DNA from: CAYUQT01 sp964596165
Lineage (GTDB): Bacteria > Planctomycetota > Phycisphaerae > UBA1845 > JAFGLZ01
Direction of reading: 5' to 3'
Length of the DNA stretch: 44,185 nucleotides
NCBI GenBank assembly: GCA_964596165.1
Contig: CAZQTW010000054.1
Location: 1 to 44,185 of the forward strand
Below, in pieces: positions 34,946 to 42,366 of the stretch (the stretch's first letter is position 1; each line of letters begins with the position of its first letter). The position numbers and the translations under genes are program-made. Below the pieces are notes generated by a model that saw only the letters and a program-made list of their open reading frames with translations, was not told the origin of the DNA and made no database searches.

Positions 34946-35614
34946 CTACGGCTCCGATCCGGCGGCCTGTGCCTTGGCCTTTTCGCGTCGATGTTTGACG
35001 TACTCGATGATGCCCGGCAGTATCGACAGAAAGATGATGGCCAGCACGACGAGTGAGAAGTTGTTCTTGACGACCTTCATTTGTCCGAAGTAGTAACCTG
35101 CTGATGTGCAGATGGCCACCCACGCCAAGCCACCGATGATGTTGTAAGCGATGAACTTGGAGTACGTCATGGCGCCGATGCCGGCCACGAAGGGGGCAAA
35201 CGTCCTCACAATGGGAACGAAACGGGCGAGGATGATCGTCTTGCCGCCGTACTTTTCAAAGAAAGCGTGCGTTCGGTCGAGGTGTTTCTTCTTGATCAGT
35301 CGCGGATGGTCGCCTCGGACCAGTTTCGGACCGAGGAACTTCCCGATCCAGTAGTTTACCGTGTCGCCAAGGATGGCCGCCGCCCCCAGCAATACAAACA
35401 GCAGGAGCGGATTCAACGTGCCGAGGCTGGCAAGGGCGCCCGCCCCGAACAAGAGCGAGTCCCCGGGCAGAAAGGGTGTGACAACCAGCCCGGTCTCCAT
35501 GAATATTATGCAAAACAGGATCAAATAGGTCCATGATCCGTACGATTGCGTGACGGCTTCGAGATGTTTGTCGAGGTGCAAAAAGAGATCCACCGCATAC
35601 TGTACGAGTTCCAT
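34946..35614 (-). CDS. DedA-family membrane protein
   Basis: A 222-residue polytopic inner-membrane protein of the DedA/SNARE-associated family, linked to lipid-carrier flipping and membrane homeostasis. Hallmarks are METGLVVTPFLPGDSLLFGAGALA near residues 40-63 and the glycine/arginine motif YGGKTIILARFVPIVRTFAPFVAG near 121-144, plus two more helices toward a basic C-terminus. The start is supported by AGGA about 8 nt upstream. The sequence does not identify its lipid substrate. Confidence 0.9.
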   Translation of the reverse strand: MELVQYAVDLFLHLDKHLEAVTQSYGSWTYLILFCIIFMETGLVVTPFLPGDSLLFGAGALASLGTLNPLLLFVLLGAAAILGDTVNYWIGKFLGPKLVRGDHPRLIKKKHLDRTHAFFEKYGGKTIILARFVPIVRTFAPFVAGIGAMTYSKFIAYNIIGGLAWVAICTSAGYYFGQMKVVKNNFSLVVLAIIFLSILPGIIEYVKHRREKAKAQAAGSEP

Positions 35615-35909
35615 TCGCTTGTCCTGAACTCTAAGAAGCTGCCGGACTCTTCCCCTGCCGCGCAGAGAATGCCGTATTGGAGCACAAATGATCCCCGTCT
35701 GTCCAGTCCATCCAGCGTCTCGGCAGGGAAGTGTCGGCCGTTCCGGACATCAAACGGATAAGGGGCAGGCTTGCGGGGTTTTCGTGGCATGGCTTGTTTG
35801 TAAGGCCTTTGTCCGTTTGGGGTTACTGAGGTGTGAATTGACGGTAACTTGACAAGCCTGATCTTGCCTGTAAGCTTCAATATGGGTGCGCTCGCAAGCG
35901 CAGACATGT
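35615..35909. other. 295-bp divergent intergenic region (dedA/ispE)
   Basis: No gene is supported here. The right part has a perfect -35-like TTGACA at 35849-35854, but the hexamers at the right distance (such as TAAGCT at 35871) are poor -10 matches, so an ispE promoter is only suspected. A minus-strand open frame crosses the region but resembles nothing. Confidence 0.45.
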
Positions 35910-36791
35910 ATGAGTCTATCATCAAGATCCCAGGAGAAACTTGCCTCAATACGATTGAGGGCGCCGGCCAAGATAAACCTGACGCTTGCCGTACTCGGAA
36001 AGCGGCCGGATGGCTACCATGAAATCGAATCGCTCGTCCTGCCTACCAGCCTGCATGACGAGTTGGAGATCGTCGAAGCGAACGAACCAGGTGTGAACCT
36101 GCGGTGCGACGATCCCTCGATCCCCACCGGTCGTGAGAACGTGATCATTCAGGCGGCGGAGCGGCTGGTCGCGCGTTGCGACGAGCACCGAGGCGCGAGT
36201 ATTCGGCTGACGAAACGGATTCCGGTCGGCGCGGGACTCGGTGGAGGCAGCTCAGACGCGGCGGCGACGTTGATTGGATTGAATCGTCTATGGCGGCTGG
36301 GGCTTTCGAAGACGGATCTGGCGGGGATAGCCGCCGAGGTGGGCTCCGACGTGCCGCTCTTTCTGACGGGCGGTCCGGTGGTGATCCGCGGACGTGGCGA
36401 GCAAGTCCGTCCGTGTGCGTTGGGATGGCTCGGATGGATTGTGCTGATCATCCCGCCGTTCGGCCTGTCCACAGCGGCGGTGTACAGGCAATGGCGTCCG
36501 GGCCCGAGTCCGCCCCGTAGTGCGGCCGAGGTTGTGGAGTCGATCCGGTCCGGTCAGCCGATCGGCGGTCTGCTCTACAACATGCTCGAAGCTCCGGCGT
36601 TCGCGGTCGAGCCGCGGCTGGCGAACCTGCACGCGAGGCTGACCGCACTGGGAGCGCCGAATCTGCGAATGAGCGGAAGCGGATCGGCCTTGTTTGCCTT
36701 GTTTGAGAAACCCGAACCCGCAGAGAAGTTTGCGGGTCGGGCGGCGTGTGAAGCCGAAGTGACCGTGCATGTTATGCGAACGACAACGTAA
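35910..36791 (+). CDS. ispE: 4-diphosphocytidyl-2-C-methyl-D-erythritol kinase
   Basis: A 293-residue cytoplasmic GHMP kinase of the MEP isoprenoid pathway (EC 2.7.1.148). Diagnostic motifs are PAKINLTLAVLGKRPDGYHEIESL (N-terminal substrate site with the Lys), PVGAGLGGGSSDAAA (ATP-binding glycine loop) and MSGSGSALFALF (C-terminal GHMP motif). The start is uncertain: ATG at 35910 fits family length, GTG at 35886 is in frame, and neither has a clear ribosome-binding site. The following gene is spoVG, and ispE-spoVG proximity is known in Firmicutes, so the pairing is of evolutionary interest. Confidence 0.95.
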   Translation: MSLSSRSQEKLASIRLRAPAKINLTLAVLGKRPDGYHEIESLVLPTSLHDELEIVEANEPGVNLRCDDPSIPTGRENVIIQAAERLVARCDEHRGASIRLTKRIPVGAGLGGGSSDAAATLIGLNRLWRLGLSKTDLAGIAAEVGSDVPLFLTGGPVVIRGRGEQVRPCALGWLGWIVLIIPPFGLSTAAVYRQWRPGPSPPRSAAEVVESIRSGQPIGGLLYNMLEAPAFAVEPRLANLHARLTALGAPNLRMSGSGSALFALFEKPEPAEKFAGRAACEAEVTVHVMRTTT

Positions 36792-36821
36792 GGGCATCCG
36801 TGAGATCGGGAGGCGACAACC

Positions 36822-37400
36822 ATGGACATCACCGAAGTTCGCGTGAAACTGACCGGTGCACAGACGGATCGGGTGCGTGCCTTTTGCAGCGTGACGTTCG
36901 ACCGTGAGTTCGTGGTTCGCGACATCAAGGTGATCGAGGGGACCAACGGACTCTTCGTGGCCATGCCGAGCCGCAAGATGGCGGACCATTGTCCTCGATG
37001 TAAGGGCAAGAACCACCTGAGAGCGCGCTACTGCAACGAGTGCGGGGCACAGCTTCGAGAGAATCGGGCGTCCCGAAACCAGACGGGGCGGTCGAAGTTG
37101 CATGCCGACATCGCCCACCCGATCAACATGGCGTGTCGCGAGCGACTCCAGAAGGCGATCATCGAGTCCTATCAGGCCGAGCTGGAACGGTCCAAACAGC
37201 CGGGCTACAAGCCGACGGAGCTGGAGGACGAAGGCGATTTTGACAACGGTGCCGAGTATGCGGCCTTGATTGCAGAGCTTCGCGCCGAGCGAGGGGGGGG
37301 CAAGGAGGAGCCCGAATCACCGGAGAAGCCTGCTCAAGGTGGGCCTTCATCTCCACCCGACACGTCAACCTCTCGTCAATTCGGGAAGGGAATCCTTTGA
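36822..37400 (+). CDS. spoVG: SpoVG-family protein with an inserted zinc ribbon
   Basis: A 192-residue protein. Residues 1-54 match the SpoVG core (MDITEVRVKL, FVVRDIKVIEGTNGLFVAMPSRK), and the core resumes at DIAHPIN (95-101). In ordinary SpoVG (about 85-100 residues) these two parts are almost adjacent. Here about 35 residues are inserted, carrying CPRC at 57-60 and CNEC at 71-74, a four-cysteine zinc ribbon. The C-terminus adds an acidic, proline-rich disordered tail. SpoVG proteins bind DNA or RNA and act as regulators. The start is supported by GGGAGG 9 nt upstream, and the gene lies 30 bp after ispE. Confidence 0.9.
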   Translation: MDITEVRVKLTGAQTDRVRAFCSVTFDREFVVRDIKVIEGTNGLFVAMPSRKMADHCPRCKGKNHLRARYCNECGAQLRENRASRNQTGRSKLHADIAHPINMACRERLQKAIIESYQAELERSKQPGYKPTELEDEGDFDNGAEYAALIAELRAERGGGKEEPESPEKPAQGGPSSPPDTSTSRQFGKGIL

Positions 37401-37433
37401 CGGGGTCGCGCTGGTGTTTGTGCGTGACGGGGG

Positions 37434-38486
37434 CTACTCTGTTGCCGCATGCTGAGTGGCTGCGGCTTGCGTCGACAACTTGTACGTCGCGATGTAGTCC
37501 TTGTAGACGGACTCATCTCCCGACCTAAAATCGCTGTAATGCAGCTTGCCCAGGACGGCGGTGTTCCCTTTCAACTTCGCGGTCAGCAGCTCGCGCACTC
37601 TTGACACCAGTTGGGCGTCCGTGTTTGCACCCGCCAGGAACGGTCCCTCCGGCACCGGATCGGTGCGCCCCAGTATGCGGAATCCATCCTGGCACACCGA
37701 CAAGGTCGTGAGGATATTCGCTTTTGCAGGCCAACTCTCGAATTCGAGTTCGTCCACCACACCGGCCGGCACGCCCTCGAAGAGAACGGCTTTGGCACAC
37801 TCGTAGCTGTTTAGGTGGTGACCGAACGGAGGGATGATCTCGCGAGGGATGTCCTTCTCCGTGATGCCCTCCCTCGCCAAAACTTGCCTGGCGGCCAGGT
37901 GCAGGATAGGGTCGTTTCTGGGACCGAAGGCAAATCGTTTCCCCTTGAGCTCGGACAGTGTTTTGATAGGCGAGCCTGCTCGGACGACGATCAGTCCGCC
38001 ATGCTGCGTCGTTCCCTTGGTGTTGACCGGAATGGCCACGATCTGCGACACGGGGCGCAGGCTGATCTCCGCGTAGTCACTCGCCGAGACCATCGCGAAC
38101 TGCATTCGGCCCGTTCCAAGATGATAGCGGATGCTTCGAGGATTGCTTCGTTCGAAATGGACCGGCTGATTCAGTTCCTTGCCCAAGGCCTGTTGCAGCG
38201 GCGTCCAGGGCGCTGCTTCGAGAGGACCGAGGAATCGATCCCACGTGCTGACATCGGGTACGATCGAGAGATGAGGGAGATAGTCGCGCGTGATGCCGAC
38301 GCGAACCGGCGAGGGCAACTTCAACAGATCGCCCATGGGCTTGAAGAAGGCCTGAAACCCCTCGCCAAGGTCAATTGCTTGAGGGTGCGACTGGGGTTGC
38401 TGACATCCCACGGACCCCAGGAATGCAAGAGTTCCCAACGCCACCGAACGACGGAAGGTCGGCATCATCGCTCTCCCGGAGGCCAT
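37434..38486 (-). CDS. PhnD-like substrate-binding lipoprotein
   Basis: A 350-residue periplasmic binding protein of the phosphate/phosphite/phosphonate type (PhnD/PBP2 fold). A lipoprotein-like N-terminus (RRSVALGTLAFLGSVGC) is followed by VRVGITRDYLPHLS, FAMVSASDYAEI, GLIVVRAGSPIKTLSELKGKRFAFG and CAKAVLFEGVPAGVVDE. The lipobox is not perfect. The ATG at 38486 is chosen because a promoter at 38520-38548 rules out the longest frame (38552) and GAGGAG lies 10 nt upstream; ATGs at 38468 and 38465 are alternatives. No permease or ATPase partner is adjacent, so it may serve a remote transporter or a sensor. Confidence 0.8.
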   Translation of the reverse strand: MASGRAMMPTFRRSVALGTLAFLGSVGCQQPQSHPQAIDLGEGFQAFFKPMGDLLKLPSPVRVGITRDYLPHLSIVPDVSTWDRFLGPLEAAPWTPLQQALGKELNQPVHFERSNPRSIRYHLGTGRMQFAMVSASDYAEISLRPVSQIVAIPVNTKGTTQHGGLIVVRAGSPIKTLSELKGKRFAFGPRNDPILHLAARQVLAREGITEKDIPREIIPPFGHHLNSYECAKAVLFEGVPAGVVDELEFESWPAKANILTTLSVCQDGFRILGRTDPVPEGPFLAGANTDAQLVSRVRELLTAKLKGNTAVLGKLHYSDFRSGDESVYKDYIATYKLSTQAAATQHAATE

Positions 38487-38519
38487 GTGTCTGACACTCC
38501 TCGCACAAAGGTGATTCGC

Positions 38520-38548
38520 AGTATACCCCTCGTTCGTAGCTTCAACAA
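38520..38548 (-). promoter_or_regulatory. Sigma70-like promoter for the PhnD-like gene
   Basis: On the minus strand, TTGTTG (38548-38543) and TATACT (38525-38520) are 17 bp apart. The -10 box matches the consensus at five of six positions. The leader to ATG 38486 would be about 27 nt. Confidence 0.5.
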
Positions 38549-38562
38549 CCAACGAACAGCCG

Positions 38563-38578
38563 TGACGCTTTCGCGTCA
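38563..38578 (-). terminator. GNRA hairpin overlapping the gyrA stop codon
   Basis: On the minus strand, TGACGC, a GAAA tetraloop and GCGTCA form a perfect 6-bp hairpin that begins at the gyrA TGA. The sequence after it is only partly T-rich. It could be a 3'-end stabiliser or a weak terminator before the PhnD-like gene. Confidence 0.45.
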
Positions 38579-41230
38579 GGCCTCCTCTTCGTCCTCTCGG
38601 TCGGCATCGGTGGTCGGTGAGCCCTTCGCTTCCGAGGCGTCGTCTTGCGAGGGCGAAGGGGCGGAACTCTCCGTAGGGCTGCCGTTCGGTCCCTGAGACT
38701 CGATGTCGTGTTCCTCTTTGTCGCCGTTCTCCTCGCGAGCGATTCGCGCCACCGCGGCCACGCGGTCGCCTTCTTCCACTCGGATCACGCGGACGCCTTG
38801 CGTTGCGCGTCCAATCTCACGGAGCGACGAGAGGTCTGTGCGCAACATGATGCCGTTTGCGCTCGTGATCATCAGCTCATCGTCATCCTGGACGGCCTTG
38901 ATGGCCACGACACGGCCGTTTCGCTCCGTCGTCTTTATGTTGATGATTCCCTTGCCGCCGCGATGTGTCTGCCGATACTCCTCGATGTCCGTTCGCTTGC
39001 CGAAGCCGTTTTCGCAGATGGTTAGGATCGACGTTCCGGGTCGCACGACGACCATATCGACGACGCGGTCGTCGTTTGACAGGGTCATTCCCTTGACGCC
39101 TCGCGCCGACCGTCCCATGGCGCGGACGTCCTCTTCCGAGAACTGGATGGCCAGGCCGTTTCGCGTTCCCAGCAGAATGTTGTCCTTGCCGCTGCTGAGC
39201 TCGGCTCCGATCAGTTCGTCATCCGGGTCGAGCGTCAGGGCGATGATGCCACTCGGGCGAGGCCGGCTGAATGCCCCCAGCGGTGTCTTCTTGACGATGC
39301 CTTTCGTCGTGGCAAAGAATACGAAACGCTCCTCGAATTGTCCGACCGGCAGAACGGCGCGGTGTTGCTCGTTCGGTTGCATCTTGATCAGGTTTGCGAT
39401 CGAGCGTCCACGACTGGTCCGTGCCATGGCCGGAATGTCGTACACTTTGAGCCAATAGACCCGTCCGCGGGTGGTGAATATGAGCAAGTAGTCGTGCGTG
39501 CCGGCGGCAAAGATGTCTTGGATAAAGTCGCCTTCCTTCTGGTCCGAGCCGATCACGCCCTTGCCTCCGCGTCCTTGCTTGCGGTAGGCCTCTATCGCCG
39601 TGCGCTTGATATAACCTTGGTGGGTGATCGACACGATCACCTGTTCGTCGGGCACCAGTTCTTCCATGCGGAATTCGCCGACGTCCGGTCCGATCTCCGT
39701 GCGGCGTGCGTCGGCGTACTTCTCCTTCAGCTCGAACATGTCCTCGCGGATGATGTCCAGAACGAGGGCCTCGTCCCGGAGTATGGCCTCGTATCCTTCG
39801 ATTTCCTCAGCCAACTTAGCATAGTCGCGAGCGAGTTTCTCGATCTCGAGGCCGGTCAACCGCTGGAGTTGCATGGCCAGGATGGCATCGGCCTGGGGAG
39901 GCGTCAAGAACTGGTCCGCGCCCGTCACACGAGCTACAAAGGCCTCGGGCAGGAGCGTTCGCAGGGTGGCCTGTTCGGTCAGGCGCAGCGCCTTCGCCAT
40001 CAACCGCTGCTTGGCGGTCGGGGGATCGGGGGAATGGCGAATGATGCGGATAATCTCATCGATGTCGCCGACGGCCAGGATCAGTCCTTCAAGAATGTGA
40101 GCTCGCTCGCGAGCCCTTTGAAGCAGGCAGCGGGTTCGTCGGCGAATGACCTCCTTACGATGCGTGATGAATTCCTCGATGAGTTGCTTGAGCGTCAGGA
40201 CTCGTGGTTGGCGGTGGACCAGCGCGAGGTTCATCGCCGCGAAGTTGGTTTGAAGGGGGGTGTACTGGTAGAGTTGATTCATGACCACGTCGACGTTGGC
40301 TTCTCGTTTCAATTCGATTTCGATGCGGCAGGGATGCTTGCGCCCCGACGCATCATTGATGTGAACGACGTCCGGGATCTGATCGTCCTTAACGGCCTGA
40401 GCGAGTCGCTCGAGGATCGTTGTCTTCAAGATCTGATAGGGAATGGCGTCGACGACGATCGTTTGGCGGCCGCCTCGTCCTTCTTCCACATGCATCTTTG
40501 CGCGGACGGTAAGTGTTCCTCGGCCGGTCTCGTACAAGTCGCGGATGCCCCTGCGTCCGCAAATCATGGCGCCGGTTGGGAAATCAGGACCGGGCAGGAC
40601 CTTCATCAACTCGTCGATGCCCACGTTGGGATTGTCGACCACCTTGGTGACGGCGTCACATACCTCGCCAAGATTGTGTGGCGGCAGATTGGTTGCCATG
40701 CCGACGGCGATGCCGGTCGAGCCGTTGACCAGGAGATTCGGGAACTTGCTCGGCAAGACGACGGGCTCGTTCAGACGATCGTCGAACGTACGCTGGAAGT
40801 CGACCGTGTCCAGATCGAGGTCGGCGAGCATTTCCGCTGCCGGTTGTGCCATTCTGGCCTCGGTGTATCTCATGGCCGCCGGCGGATCACCATCCATCGA
40901 TCCGAAGTTCCCTTGGGCGGCCACAAGGACGTGTCGCATGCTCCAGTGCTGGCCCATCCTGACGAGGGTGGGGTAGATGGCCTGGTCGCCGTGAGGGTGG
41001 TACTTTCCCATACACTCGCCGACGATCGTGGCACACTTGCGGAAACCCGCTCGGGGGCCGAGGTTCAAGTCATTCATGGCCACGAGGATCCGACGCTGAG
41101 AGGGCTTAAGCCCATCCCTAGCGTCGGGCAAGGCTCGCGCCATGATGACGCTCATCGCATAGGTTAGGTATGAATCCCGCATCTCCGCGGTAATGGGCAG
41201 GTTCTCAATCCGTTGGTCCTGTTCAGTCAT
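38576..41230 (-). CDS. gyrA: DNA gyrase subunit A
   Basis: An 884-residue type II topoisomerase subunit that breaks and rejoins DNA (with GyrB, not in this window). The catalytic tyrosine is Tyr122 in AAMRYTEARM, the same number as in E. coli. The GyrA-box QGRGGKG, needed for DNA wrapping, is present near residue 560, and the C-terminal pinwheel follows, then an acidic Ser/Asp/Glu tail. In the quinolone-contact helix, E. coli Ser83 and Asp87 correspond to Gln83 and Pro87 here. ATG 41230 is preferred over GTG 41239, with AGGTG 6 nt upstream. A good promoter precedes it. Confidence 0.97.
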   Translation of the reverse strand: MTEQDQRIENLPITAEMRDSYLTYAMSVIMARALPDARDGLKPSQRRILVAMNDLNLGPRAGFRKCATIVGECMGKYHPHGDQAIYPTLVRMGQHWSMRHVLVAAQGNFGSMDGDPPAAMRYTEARMAQPAAEMLADLDLDTVDFQRTFDDRLNEPVVLPSKFPNLLVNGSTGIAVGMATNLPPHNLGEVCDAVTKVVDNPNVGIDELMKVLPGPDFPTGAMICGRRGIRDLYETGRGTLTVRAKMHVEEGRGGRQTIVVDAIPYQILKTTILERLAQAVKDDQIPDVVHINDASGRKHPCRIEIELKREANVDVVMNQLYQYTPLQTNFAAMNLALVHRQPRVLTLKQLIEEFITHRKEVIRRRTRCLLQRARERAHILEGLILAVGDIDEIIRIIRHSPDPPTAKQRLMAKALRLTEQATLRTLLPEAFVARVTGADQFLTPPQADAILAMQLQRLTGLEIEKLARDYAKLAEEIEGYEAILRDEALVLDIIREDMFELKEKYADARRTEIGPDVGEFRMEELVPDEQVIVSITHQGYIKRTAIEAYRKQGRGGKGVIGSDQKEGDFIQDIFAAGTHDYLLIFTTRGRVYWLKVYDIPAMARTSRGRSIANLIKMQPNEQHRAVLPVGQFEERFVFFATTKGIVKKTPLGAFSRPRPSGIIALTLDPDDELIGAELSSGKDNILLGTRNGLAIQFSEEDVRAMGRSARGVKGMTLSNDDRVVDMVVVRPGTSILTICENGFGKRTDIEEYRQTHRGGKGIINIKTTERNGRVVAIKAVQDDDELMITSANGIMLRTDLSSLREIGRATQGVRVIRVEEGDRVAAVARIAREENGDKEEHDIESQGPNGSPTESSAPSPSQDDASEAKGSPTTDADREDEEEA

Positions 41231-41282
41231 CAGAAGCACCTGGAGTAAGCCGGCAGTTAAGTGTATTTAGAATCAAGGGGTT

Positions 41283-41310
41283 ATTGTATCCGACCCTGAG
41301 GCGACGGCAA
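41283..41310 (-). promoter_or_regulatory. Sigma70-like promoter for gyrA
   Basis: On the minus strand, TTGCCG (41310-41305) and TACAAT (41288-41283) are 16 bp apart, about 53 bp upstream of the gyrA ATG. The -10 box matches the consensus at five of six positions. Confidence 0.55.
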
Positions 41311-41369
41311 GACAAATCCGTCTCCTGATTGGGTTGACGAGGCGTCATAATTCGCTGTCCGAAAAGCAG

Positions 41370-41966
41370 TTAACGAGCTCGCAGATAGAACAGCACTTCG
41401 CGGTTTCCCGACTGACCGGGCAAAGGGCTGTCGATCTCACCAAGAAGATGCAGGCCTAGTTCGTCGAGTGAGTTCCTGACCGTCTCGACGACGACCGGAA
41501 CCTTGTCGGGAGGGAGCACGCCGCCACGAAGCCACTTCGGTGATGCTTCGTATTGCGGCTTGACCAGCGTGATGATTCGCCCGTCGTTGGCCAGCATTCG
41601 CTTTGCAGCGGGGAGTACGTGGTGCTGTCGGGTCCAGCCCACGTCGATGGTGATCAGATTCATCTTCTCCGGAAGCGAGGCATACAATGCATTCGTTCGC
41701 TCCATCACGACAACCCGTGAGTCCTTTCGGAGGGTGTAGTCCAGCGCGCCGTAGCCCGTGTCCATGGCGTAAACGCGGACGGCGCCGTGGTGGAGCAAGC
41801 ACTGAACGAATCCCCCCACGTTGCATCCGAGATCGGCGCAAACCCATCCTGTTGGGTCGACCGAGAACGCCGCCAATGCCGCCTCGAGTTTTGCGGCTGC
41901 TCGCGAGACGGGGCGATTCGGTTGAGGTTCTTGCATCCCTAAGAGGATCCGATCGGCTCGAGGCAA
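41370..41966 (-). CDS. TlyA/FtsJ-like rRNA methyltransferase without S4 domain
   Basis: A 198-residue SAM-dependent methyltransferase with the RrmJ fold. It resembles the catalytic half of TlyA (hemolysin A family), which 2'-O-methylates ribosomal RNA. Seen here are SRAAAKLEAAL (Lys26), ADLGCNVGGF (SAM loop, Asp45), TIDVGW (Asp108), LVKPQYE (Lys137) and REVLFYL (Glu190), consistent with the K-D-K-E tetrad. The usual N-terminal S4 RNA-binding domain of TlyA is absent. The TTG start at 41966 has AGGAG 7 nt upstream, better than the ATG at 41936. It lies between rpsT and gyrA on the same strand. Confidence 0.75.
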   Translation of the reverse strand: MPRADRILLGMQEPQPNRPVSRAAAKLEAALAAFSVDPTGWVCADLGCNVGGFVQCLLHHGAVRVYAMDTGYGALDYTLRKDSRVVVMERTNALYASLPEKMNLITIDVGWTRQHHVLPAAKRMLANDGRIITLVKPQYEASPKWLRGGVLPPDKVPVVVETVRNSLDELGLHLLGEIDSPLPGQSGNREVLFYLRAR

Positions 41967-41973
41967 AGAGAGA

Positions 41974-41978
41974 CTCCT
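41974..41978 (-). promoter_or_regulatory. Ribosome-binding site for the TTG start of the TlyA-like gene
   Basis: AGGAG on the minus strand, 7 nt before TTG 41966. The alternative in-frame ATG at 41936 has no spaced site. Confidence 0.6.
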
Positions 41979-42070
41979 GTCGAGTCGCCGCGTCAGTTAG
42001 CACCGACACGCGCTTCGGCGGGAGCCTCCGTCATCGACCATCGGCGATCTGCCGAACACACGGTGGATGA

Positions 42071-42346
42071 TCAACTCTTGGCCGTCGACATTCGATTTAG
42101 GCGACGCTGCAAGCGCGACTTTATTCGGGCGGCGGCGTTCTTGTGTATGGTCTTCTTGCCGGCCAATCTGTCCACAAGCATGAAGGCTTTCTTCACCTCG
42201 GTTTCCGCCTTACCCGGATCGGTGCCGGTCAAGGCGTCGGTAGCTCGCTTGCGCTGGGCCTTCACGAGGCCTTTGCGAATTCGGTTGAGCGTTCGGCGTT
42301 TCTGGTTCTGACGAATGCGTTTCTTGGACGACAACGAATGTGCCAC
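42071..42346 (-). CDS. rpsT: 30S ribosomal protein S20
   Basis: A 91-residue basic protein of the small ribosomal subunit that binds 16S rRNA. The N-terminus AHSLSSKKRIRQNQKRRTLNR and the C-terminal helix with GKKTIHKNAAARIKSRLQRRLN are typical of S20. The start is GTG at 42346, with GAGGAGGT only 4 nt upstream; a longer in-frame opening to 42433 would run into the upstream gene. It follows the TPR gene by 20 bp, and its ribosome-binding site lies in that gap, so the two are probably cotranscribed. Confidence 0.95.
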   Translation of the reverse strand: MAHSLSSKKRIRQNQKRRTLNRIRKGLVKAQRKRATDALTGTDPGKAETEVKKAFMLVDRLAGKKTIHKNAAARIKSRLQRRLNRMSTAKS

Positions 42347-42350
42347 GTGC

Positions 42351-42358
42351 ACCTCCTC
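42351..42358 (-). promoter_or_regulatory. Strong ribosome-binding site of rpsT
   Basis: GAGGAGGT on the minus strand ends 4 nt before the GTG start at 42346. It is the best Shine-Dalgarno match in the window and settles the start of rpsT. Confidence 0.75.
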
Positions 42359-42366
42359 AAAAACGG

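Noticed and set aside
35521..35949. 142-codon minus-strand frame between dedA and ispE
   Set aside because: It overlaps the starts of both flanking genes and resembles nothing known.
39338..41167. 609-codon plus-strand open frame
   Set aside because: It is fully antisense to gyrA, resembles no protein, and is explained by GC-rich codon use on the other strand.
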